From contig CAZTTQ010000024.1 of the NCBI GenBank assembly GCA_964616135.1, positions 1 to 11,483 on the forward strand: DNA of 11,483 nucleotides, in the 5' to 3' direction. Positions 1 through 4,680 of the stretch are shown piece by piece. The stretch is from JAJYIV01 sp964616135 (lineage in GTDB: Bacteria > Patescibacteriota > Patescibacteriia > UBA9934 > GWF2-40-263). Every line of letters starts with the position of its first letter. Within the stretch, counting starts at the first letter, position 1. Under the pieces are notes generated by a model that was given only the letters and a program-made list of their open reading frames with translations, was not told the DNA's origin and searched no databases. Position numbers and translations under genes: made by a program.

Positions 1-589
1 TCTTCTGCTGCACCGGCTCAATGGTGTGCGCGCCTTCCAGCACCGCTTCTTCAATGTCCTTGTCCGTCACCTTGGCGACGGGGTCCACCAAACGCGAGGC
101 TTCGGCGACAATGCGGTCGAATTGGTTGCTACGGCGGAAATAATCGTTGATCGCGTCGCGAAGCGCTTTATCACACAGGACCGAGCAGTGGAATTTGCGC
201 TGTGGCAAGCCGCCCAGACGTTCCATAATGTCCTGCGGTTTCAGTTTGCGCGCTTCGTCCAATGTGAGGCCGCCGTTTTCCGTGACCATGACGGACGCCA
301 TAGAGGTGGAGGCGATGGCGGAACCGCAGCCAAACGTCTTCCAGCGAAATTCCGCGATGCGTTCCGTGGCGGGATCGACCTTCATCCATACCCGCAACTC
401 GTCCCCGCACGCCGGCGAGCCGACTTTGCCGACGGCGTTGAAGCGGGAGACGTCTTCTTCGCCCTTCAAAAAGTTCTTGGGGTTGAAGAAGTGGTCCTTC
501 ACGATGTCCGTGTAAAACCAAGACTGGCCGCCGTCCTTGGTAGTGACGTCGCCTTGCGTGCCGGGATTGGAAGGTTGGACGTGGGACAT
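1..589 (-). CDS. nifU: NifU/IscU-type Fe-S cluster assembly scaffold (3' end cut by window edge)
   Basis: Scaffold on which [2Fe-2S] clusters are built from sulfur delivered by a cysteine desulfurase, acting in the cytosol. The 196 visible residues include the three cluster-ligand cysteines of the IscU fold: Cys61 in GSPACGDEL (with the conserved Asp63), Cys88 in TFGCGSA, and Cys135 in KFHCSVLC. Cys139, in the last motif, is an extra cysteine where IscU usually has alanine. About 30 residues follow the IscU core (VDPVAKVTDKDIEEAVLEGA and on) before the window ends, so this is longer than a plain IscU (about 128 residues) and may carry a further NifU-type domain outside the window. The ATG lies one base after the TAA of the cysteine desulfurase gene and has no Shine-Dalgarno sequence, so translation probably depends on that upstream gene. 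Family assignment is firm; IscU versus NifU subtype is not. Confidence 0.93.
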   Translation of the reverse strand, partial: MSHVQPSNPGTQGDVTTKDGGQSWFYTDIVKDHFFNPKNFLKGEEDVSRFNAVGKVGSPACGDELRVWMKVDPATERIAEFRWKTFGCGSAIASTSMASVMVTENGGLTLDEARKLKPQDIMERLGGLPQRKFHCSVLCDKALRDAINDYFRRSNQFDRIVAEASRLVDPVAKVTDKDIEEAVLEGAHTIEPVQQK

Positions 590-590
590 A

Positions 591-1796
591 TTAGGCGAAG
601 TACTTCGCGTCCACGTTCACGGGCGAAATGGACCGGAGCTTTTCCACCAACGGCGGGAGGACGTCCAGGACGTAGTTCACGTCGTCCATGGTGGTCGCGC
701 GGCCCAAGCTGAAACGCAGGGAGCCGTGGGCGACTTCATAGGGCATGCCGAGCGCCAAGATCACGTGGGACGGATCAAGCGACGCGGACGTGCAGGCGGA
801 ACCGGTGGAAGCGTATACCCCGGCGGCGTCCAAGTACAACAGCAGGGCTTCCCCTTCCACATCCATGAATGACATATTCACGTTGTTCGGCAACCGTTCC
901 TTCGCGTGGCCGTTCAGGCGCACCTTGGGCACGCGGGTCTGGATGCCCGCGATCAACGCGTCGCGCAGTGAGACGAGGCGGGCATTTTCGGTTTCCCGTT
1001 CCGCCTGGGCCAGTTCCAACGCCTTGGCCAAACCGACGATGCCGGCGACGTTTTCCGTGCCCGGGCGGATGCCGCGTTCCTGCGCGCCACCGAACACGAT
1101 TGGGCGCAGCTTCAACCCGCGGCGGACGTACAGCGCGCCGACGCCCTTGGGGCCGTAGATCTTGCTGCCATTCACCGTCATCAGGTCGACGTGCAGCTTG
1201 TTCACGTCCAGTTCCAACGCGCCGGCCGCCTGGCAGGCGTCCGTGTGGAAGACAAGGTGCGGACGCTTGTGCTCCGCGCGCCATTTCCAAATGGCGTTGC
1301 CGATCTCCGCGACCGGTTCGACGGTCCCGATCTCGTTGTTCGCGTACATGACCGAAACCAAAATCGTGTCGGGGCGCAACGCCGCGACAACCTGTTCCGC
1401 CGTGACACGGCCGAACGCGTCGGGCGCGAGGTACGTCACTTCGAAGCCTTCTTTCTTTTCCAAATGGTTGGCGGATTCCAAAATTGCCTGGTGTTCCACC
1501 GCGGTCGTAACGATGTGTTTGCCGTGCTCCGCGTTGGCGCGGGCGTAGCCCAAGACGGCGAGGTTGTCCGCTTCCGTGCCGCCGGCCGTAAACAGCACTT
1601 CGTCGGGACGGGCGCCGAGGATCTTGGCGATCGAAACGCGGGCGGCGTCCACCGCGTCCTTGGCGCGCTTCCCCACCGTGTGGAAGCTGGACGGGTTGCC
1701 GTGCGTCTCTTCCAAAAACGGCCGCATGGCCGCAAACACCCGCGGATCAAGCGGGGCGGCGGCGGCATGGTCCAGGTAGACTTCGCGGAAGGCCAT
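591..1796 (-). CDS. nifS: Cysteine desulfurase, NifS/IscS family
   Basis: PLP enzyme that converts L-cysteine to L-alanine and passes the sulfur as a persulfide to the scaffold encoded directly downstream. The 401-residue product matches the family's usual length. Visible landmarks: N-terminal VYLDHAAAAPLDPRV, GNPSSFH near residue 34, cofactor-stacking His102 in VEHQAI, Asp186 and Gln189 in HTDACQAAG, the PLP lysine Lys212 in NGSKIYGPKG, and the active-site Cys335 in TGSACTSASLDPSHV. The SACTSAS loop is the long, flexible type of IscS/NifS rather than the SufS type. I chose the ATG at 1796 because the protein then starts as family members do and because a promoter puts the transcript start only a few bases upstream; an in-frame TTG at 1817 would lie inside the promoter. 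The gene forms an operon with the downstream nifU, spaced by one base. Confidence 0.97.
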   Translation of the reverse strand: MAFREVYLDHAAAAPLDPRVFAAMRPFLEETHGNPSSFHTVGKRAKDAVDAARVSIAKILGARPDEVLFTAGGTEADNLAVLGYARANAEHGKHIVTTAVEHQAILESANHLEKKEGFEVTYLAPDAFGRVTAEQVVAALRPDTILVSVMYANNEIGTVEPVAEIGNAIWKWRAEHKRPHLVFHTDACQAAGALELDVNKLHVDLMTVNGSKIYGPKGVGALYVRRGLKLRPIVFGGAQERGIRPGTENVAGIVGLAKALELAQAERETENARLVSLRDALIAGIQTRVPKVRLNGHAKERLPNNVNMSFMDVEGEALLLYLDAAGVYASTGSACTSASLDPSHVILALGMPYEVAHGSLRFSLGRATTMDDVNYVLDVLPPLVEKLRSISPVNVDAKYFA

Positions 1797-1807
1797 AATG
1801 TAGGCGA

Positions 1808-1836
1808 ACGCTAGCAAGAAAATGGCCGTCCGTCAA
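1808..1836 (-). promoter_or_regulatory. Sigma70-type promoter of nifS-nifU, near-leaderless
   Basis: On the minus strand TTGACG (1836-1831), a 17-base spacer and TAGCGT (1813-1808), preceded by the extended -10 motif TGC. The predicted start of transcription (about 1801) is only some five bases before the nifS ATG, leaving no room for a Shine-Dalgarno site. The -35 begins four bases after the T-run of the upstream terminator. This is inferred from sequence match only. Confidence 0.6.
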
Positions 1837-1839
1837 TGG

Positions 1840-1861
1840 AAAAGCCGCCCGTTCGGGCGGC
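1840..1861 (-). terminator. Rho-independent terminator after the YHS gene
   Basis: On the minus strand GCCGCCC and GGGCGGC form a perfect 7-bp GC stem around a 4-base GAAC loop, followed by TTTT. It begins two bases after the TAA of the YHS gene. The T-run is short, so strength is uncertain, but the position insulates the transporter/YHS unit from the nifS promoter directly beyond it. Confidence 0.7.
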
Positions 1862-1863
1862 CG

Positions 1864-2058
1864 TTACTTGGGCGGCTGGCTGGGGACGTAACGTTCCGGA
1901 TCTTCCAAGAAGTCCTTGAGGCATTCCTGCCGATCAAAGGCCAGCAATTGGCCGTGGTATTCCTCCGTAAAGGCTGCCCGCACGTCCGGCACCGGCAAGC
2001 CACATACCACGCAAGCGAGCGCGTTTTCTCCGGCGGTCTGTTCCAAGTGGATGCTCAT
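1864..2058 (-). CDS. Small YHS-domain metal-binding protein
   Basis: A 64-residue cytosolic protein with no signal peptide or membrane segment. Nearly all of it is a YHS-like domain: CVVCGLPV at about residues 16-23, the aromatic EEYHGQLLAF segment, then ECLKDFLEDPERYV, which matches the C-x-x-x-F-x-x-x-P-x-x-Y end of the family. Three cysteines (two in CVVC, one in ECLK) are candidate metal ligands. YHS domains occur in metal transporters and copper or iron-handling proteins; a specific metal cannot be read from the sequence. The ATG overlaps the TGA of the transporter gene (ATGA), so the two are almost certainly co-translated. A longer in-frame reading upstream runs through the transporter gene in another frame and gives an implausible Arg-rich sequence, so it was rejected. 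Confidence 0.8.
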   Translation of the reverse strand: MSIHLEQTAGENALACVVCGLPVPDVRAAFTEEYHGQLLAFDRQECLKDFLEDPERYVPSQPPK

Positions 2059-2606
2059 ACGCTGATGTGGAAATACTGGCTGACAAAGGAACCTATGGCA
2101 TACCCGGCGCCGGCGGCGGACAAGGATACGACCAGCATCTCCATTCCCCCACGTACCAGGGACCGGCGGGAAATCCACGCGGCGAACATGCCGACAAGGA
2201 ACAACGTGCAGGCCGTGACCACGACGGCGACGATGGATGCTTGCGCCAGCGGCAGCAGTAAAAATGGCGTCAGCGGAACGCAGCCACCGAGTACGTAAAA
2301 CGCCCCCATGACGAACGCCCCGCGAATCGGATGGTGCTCCATCGGCGCGTCTTTTTTCTTTCCTTCCCTGGCAAATTCGCGCTCAGCCTCGTCCGCCGAC
2401 TTGGAGGAAAGGTAGCTGCCGGCGGCCATGGAGATCGCCTCTACGACAACCAGCACCAAGCCGGACAAGATGACGATGTTCCGACTCGGCGCCCCGGCAG
2501 CAATGCCAACCACGGCCCCCAGAGTGGAAACCAGGCTATCCTCCAATCCAAACACGATTTCGCGCATGAAGCCGGCGATTTCCTCCCGGAACCCTGGACG
2601 CTTCAT
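2055..2606 (-). CDS. VIT1/CCC1-family Fe(II)/Mn(II) transporter-like membrane protein, short form
   Basis: Integral membrane protein of the VIT1/CCC1 family, whose known members move Fe2+ or Mn2+ out of the cytosol by proton antiport. The 183 residues hold five predicted membrane segments: about 22-38 (GLEDSLVSTLGAVVG, the family's first-helix signature with Asp23), 43-66 (ending in EAISMAAGSYLS), 95-118 (with GGCVPLTPF), 122-146 and 153-176. Plant VIT1 has a Glu/Met-rich cytosolic metal-binding domain between helices 2 and 3; here that stretch is only about 28 residues (SKSADEAEREFAREGKKKDA and on) and lacks it. The ATG at 2606 follows an extended -10 by a few bases, whereas an upstream in-frame ATG at 2630 would lie within the promoter. 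A YHS-domain gene overlaps its stop codon. Confidence 0.88.
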   Translation of the reverse strand: MKRPGFREEIAGFMREIVFGLEDSLVSTLGAVVGIAAGAPSRNIVILSGLVLVVVEAISMAAGSYLSSKSADEAEREFAREGKKKDAPMEHHPIRGAFVMGAFYVLGGCVPLTPFLLLPLAQASIVAVVVTACTLFLVGMFAAWISRRSLVRGGMEMLVVSLSAAGAGYAIGSFVSQYFHISV

Positions 2607-2614
2607 ATGGAATA

Positions 2615-2623
2615 AGTATAGCA
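2615..2623 (-). promoter_or_regulatory. Extended -10 promoter of the VIT1-like gene, leaderless
   Basis: On the minus strand TGC followed by TATACT (2620-2615), five of six bases of the TATAAT consensus with an extended -10. No good -35 is seen, which fits an extended -10 promoter. Transcription would start about 2608, two bases before the ATG. It forms one arm of an inverted repeat whose other arm is the -10 of the opposite gene. Confidence 0.6.
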
Positions 2624-2629
2624 GACGCA

Positions 2630-2638
2630 TGCTATACT
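2630..2638 (+). promoter_or_regulatory. Extended -10 promoter of the host-attachment-like gene
   Basis: TGC followed by TATACT (2633-2638), an exact mirror copy of the -10 on the other strand. The predicted start (about 2645) leaves a leader of roughly 13 bases with no Shine-Dalgarno sequence before the ATG at 2658. No convincing -35 is present. Confidence 0.55.
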
Positions 2639-2657
2639 CGCTCGCGAACTATCCCTT

Positions 2658-3098
2658 ATGCGCATTCCCGATTCTCTTCGCCCGTTCGCCAAGCCGACCC
2701 TCATCGTCGCCACGGACAACGTCCACGCGACCATTTACCTTGCCGACGGAGAAGAAGTGAACAAGGTCGCCCATCTGTCCGCCAAGGCGGACGAACTGCC
2801 CGGCGAACGCAGTGCGGTTGGCCGCGGCTCCGGAGACGCCGGCAGTGCGGAACCGGAAGACGACCGCCTGGACTGGTCGCGCGAACGCCTGTATGAAGAA
2901 CTGAACACCCAACTCATGCGGCGCCTGCAGGACGGCGAGTTCGAAGACCTCGCCTTCACGGCACCCCACGATGTCATCGGCGAATTAAAGGAGACGCTCC
3001 ACATCGACTTACTGAAGCGCGCCATTGCGTTCGTCCCAAAGAACCTCATGAAAGAAGAGTTGGTTGACCTCGTCACGCACGTGCAGGAAGAGATGTAA
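2658..3098 (+). CDS. Small host-attachment/baeRF-like protein
   Basis: A 146-residue soluble protein with the layout of the bacterial 'host attachment protein' family (related to the archaeal/bacterial release-factor-like baeRF domains): an N-terminal strand with LIVATDNVHATIYLADG, a variable acidic and glycine-rich middle (about 45-75), a helix with ERLYEELNTQLMRRLQDG, a strand and turn FTAPHDVIGELKETL, and a C-terminal NLMKEELVDLVTHVQEEM resembling the conserved end of that family. The name comes from a plant-associated bacterium and does not prove a role in attachment; members resemble nucleic-acid or ribosome-related folds and their function is largely open. It stands alone between a divergent promoter and a strong terminator. 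The family call rests on overall pattern, not on an unmistakable motif. Confidence 0.62.
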   Translation: MRIPDSLRPFAKPTLIVATDNVHATIYLADGEEVNKVAHLSAKADELPGERSAVGRGSGDAGSAEPEDDRLDWSRERLYEELNTQLMRRLQDGEFEDLAFTAPHDVIGELKETLHIDLLKRAIAFVPKNLMKEELVDLVTHVQEEM

Positions 3099-3101
3099 AA
3101 A

Positions 3102-3128
3102 ACGCGCCCCGTCATGGGGCGTGTTTTT
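3102..3128. terminator. Bidirectional terminator between convergent genes
   Basis: ACGCGCCCC (3102-3110) and GGGGCGTGT (3116-3124) form a 9-bp stem with one G-T pair around GTCAT, with T5 to the right and A6 to the left, so it can end transcription on both strands. It starts four bases after the stop of the host-attachment-like gene. On the minus strand half of the stem lies inside the last codons of the VanW gene, so that terminator is partly coding. Confidence 0.88.
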
Positions 3129-3936
3129 CTTGCGTAAAGACCGATGGGTCGACGTCGTAGACGACGCGGCAGTCGTTTGCCGCGATGAGCCGTTCGTCTA
3201 CGCGGTTTCCCGTCGTGCGGTCCACGCGGATCTGAAACAGCCGGTTGTGGCGCCACGCGGATCCGTCCTCCGCCCGAGTGAACGCGTGGTCGCGCTCCTC
3301 CACGTGGAAGGTTTCCGGCGGGAGCAAGTCCGAAGAAAGTTCCCCGACCAACTGCGTATCCGTCACCCAAACATGGAGCCGATACGAATAAGGCGTTTCA
3401 TTCTTCCATGCGAGGTCCATGTAGTTATAAAACAACGTCGCGCCGGACCCAAACGGCAGGACGCGGCCGGAGTCCGGAAATAAGTCCAGGCTGTGGCGGT
3501 GGCGTTCCGTGACGGTCAGGGGCGTATGGAGCACCATCCAGTACAACAAGTTTGCCATCTGGCAGAGCCCGCCACCCACGCCTTCCCGCACGCGCCCGTT
3601 TGAAATGAGCATGCCGGGAATATATCCGCGCGCGGCGGAGGGATTCCCCACGGCCCGCCAGAACGAAAACGTCTCGCCGGGGCGGACCACCAACCCGTCT
3701 AGAGCCTTGGCCGCCAAACGCAAGTTCGTCACCTTGTTCCGTTGCAAACGCATGTCCGCGTCGCCCAACGTCCGAAGCAGTACGGACTGGTGGCGAATGA
3801 GACGGTACGGGTATTCCCCGCTCCGTCGTTTTGCCCACGGCCCGCCCGCCAGCCAGCGGACACGACGAACCAGGCGCCGGACGCAGACAACCGCGGCGTA
3901 AAGGAATGGATGGTAACTACTGACGGGGCGCTTCAT
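3112..3936 (-). CDS. VanW-family protein
   Basis: A 274-residue protein, close to the roughly 275 residues of VanW from VanB-type glycopeptide-resistance clusters and similar along most of its length. The core (about 66-200) shows NKVTNLRLAAKALDGLVV, RPGETFSFWRAVG, an ISNGRVREGVGGGLCQMANL segment, LHTPLTVTERHRHSLDLFP and, near 165-185, a WKNETPY-like end. The GGGLCQ (121-126) signature is intact. VanW's biochemical role is unknown; the family is linked to the cell envelope. Only a weak hydrophobic stretch is seen at about 10-20, with many Arg on either side, so export is uncertain. Uniquely in this window it has a good Shine-Dalgarno site (AAGGTG at 3949-3944, 7 bases from the ATG) and no clear promoter of its own. 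With tRNA-Cys only 39 bases upstream, it is probably an internal gene of the tRNA transcript. No vanR, vanS, vanH or D-Ala ligase gene is nearby, so resistance is not implied. Confidence 0.93.
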   Translation of the reverse strand: MKRPVSSYHPFLYAAVVCVRRLVRRVRWLAGGPWAKRRSGEYPYRLIRHQSVLLRTLGDADMRLQRNKVTNLRLAAKALDGLVVRPGETFSFWRAVGNPSAARGYIPGMLISNGRVREGVGGGLCQMANLLYWMVLHTPLTVTERHRHSLDLFPDSGRVLPFGSGATLFYNYMDLAWKNETPYSYRLHVWVTDTQLVGELSSDLLPPETFHVEERDHAFTRAEDGSAWRHNRLFQIRVDRTTGNRVDERLIAANDCRVVYDVDPSVFTQEKHAP

Positions 3937-3975
3937 ACGAAAACACCTTCCACGCGCAGGTGAAAGGCATTTCCG

Positions 3976-4052
3976 TGGAGGCCACGGCCGGGATTGAACC
4001 GGCGCATAGCGGTTTTGCAGACCGCCGCGTTAACCAGCTTCGCCACGTGGCC
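3976..4052 (-). tRNA. tRNA-Cys (anticodon GCA), CCA encoded
   Basis: Cloverleaf read on the minus strand: acceptor GGCCACG pairs perfectly with CGTGGCC (7 bp); a D arm with GCG/CGC; anticodon stem GCGGT/ACCGC around loop CTGCAAA, giving anticodon GCA; variable loop TATGC; T stem GCCGG/CCGGC around TTCAATC. The discriminator base is U73, the main identity base of cysteine tRNAs, and CCA is encoded in the DNA. Length is 77 bases including CCA. It has its own promoter and is followed after 39 bases by the VanW gene. Confidence 0.96.
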
Positions 4053-4065
4053 CTAAGGCGGGTGA

Positions 4066-4094
4066 AATGTAGCAAAACCAACCCTCAAACGCAA
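4066..4094 (-). promoter_or_regulatory. Promoter of tRNA-Cys (and probably VanW)
   Basis: On the minus strand TTGCGT (4094-4089), 17 bases, then TACATT (4071-4066) with extended -10 TGC. The predicted start at about 4059 would give a pre-tRNA leader of some six bases for RNase P to remove. No terminator hairpin is seen between the 3D-domain gene and this promoter, so some read-through from upstream is possible. Confidence 0.6.
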
Positions 4095-4102
4095 ACCGGG
4101 CG

Positions 4103-4561
4103 CTAAAACACCTGCACTTCCAGGAAGCGGCGGCCCAAGGCCTTGGCTTCCGTCACGCTGTCCATCCAGACATCCACGTGATTGCCGTACCGCGCGTTCA
4201 TGCGGTCTTCTACGACGAATACCTTGTCTCCGTAGATGGAAGGAATGCGCAGGCGCGTGCCGATCGGGAACCTATTGGTCGCAACGATCCCGTCGCGGAC
4301 GCGGGTGCCGGACGCAGTAACGAACGGGGTGGCATCCGTCTCTTGCGGGCGGGACGTGTACGCCGACACCTCCATGCGCAAGACGTTGCGCGGCGCGGCA
4401 TCCGCAGACGCGGGCAGGACGCCAAACGGCGGCTGGTCGTCCGCGCGGGCAACGGCGGGACCGAATGCCATAAACGCGAAAGATGCGGCCGTAAATCCCG
4501 CGACGATGCCGGGGCCGTACGAACCTAAAATACGCGCCAGTTTTTGTCCCATCGACGACAT
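4103..4561 (-). CDS. Secreted 3D-domain protein (putative peptidoglycan-acting double-psi beta-barrel)
   Basis: A 152-residue exported protein. Residues 1-40 form a signal peptide: a short basic start, a hydrophobic core near 17-34 and an AVARA-DD cleavage site. The mature part (about 60-152) is a 3D domain, named for three aspartates, here Asp76 (DATPF), Asp119 (VVEDRMN) and Asp130 (HVDVWMDS), with TASGTRVRDGIVATN and PIGTRLRIP between. In Gram-positive bacteria such domains (YocH, YuiC, the C-terminal part of Rpf-like proteins) have or accompany lytic-transglycosylase activity on peptidoglycan. There is no LysM or SPOR cell-wall-binding domain. I chose the ATG at 4561 because a promoter lies in the coding extension further upstream and because this start gives a normal signal peptide; the ATG at 4552 is equally possible. 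It is divergent from the penicillin-binding protein gene, with which it may share cell-wall roles. Confidence 0.85.
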   Translation of the reverse strand: MSSMGQKLARILGSYGPGIVAGFTAASFAFMAFGPAVARADDQPPFGVLPASADAAPRNVLRMEVSAYTSRPQETDATPFVTASGTRVRDGIVATNRFPIGTRLRIPSIYGDKVFVVEDRMNARYGNHVDVWMDSVTEAKALGRRFLEVQVF

Positions 4562-4575
4562 AAAGCGAGGTCGGA

Positions 4576-4605
4576 ATAGTATCATGGGCGCCCGAGCCGG
4601 GTCAA
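4576..4605 (-). promoter_or_regulatory. Promoter of the 3D-domain gene, short leader
   Basis: On the minus strand TTGACC (4605-4600), an 18-base spacer and TACTAT (4581-4576) with an extended -10 TGA. Transcription would begin near 4569, about seven bases before the chosen ATG. It supports the shorter protein rather than starts at 4630 or 4585. Confidence 0.62.
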
Positions 4606-4645
4606 CGGACTTCCCCGTCAAAATCTTCAATGTTTAGCGGTATTC

Positions 4646-4654
4646 TGTTACAGT
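4646..4654 (+). promoter_or_regulatory. Possible extended -10 promoter of the penicillin-binding protein gene
   Basis: TGT followed by TACAGT (4649-4654); the -35 position holds only the weak match TTCAAT (4626-4631). This would give a leader of about 20 bases with no Shine-Dalgarno sequence before the ATG at 4681. TATTCT at 4641-4646 is an alternative -10. Confidence 0.35.
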
Positions 4655-4680
4655 GCTTTCACGATTCCTTGCATTTCTTT

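Noticed and set aside
1797..1817. TTG start at 1817 for nifS
   Set aside because: It lies next to the -10 element and would be upstream of or at the transcript start; the ATG at 1796 gives the family's usual N terminus.
3112..3936. Vancomycin-resistance locus
   Set aside because: Only the VanW-family gene is present; there is no vanR/S sensor pair, D-lactate dehydrogenase, D-Ala-D-Lac ligase or D,D-dipeptidase.
4630..4680. Earlier ATG start for the penicillin-binding protein
   Set aside because: The added 17 residues overlap the candidate -10 elements and look non-coding; no Shine-Dalgarno sequence supports it.
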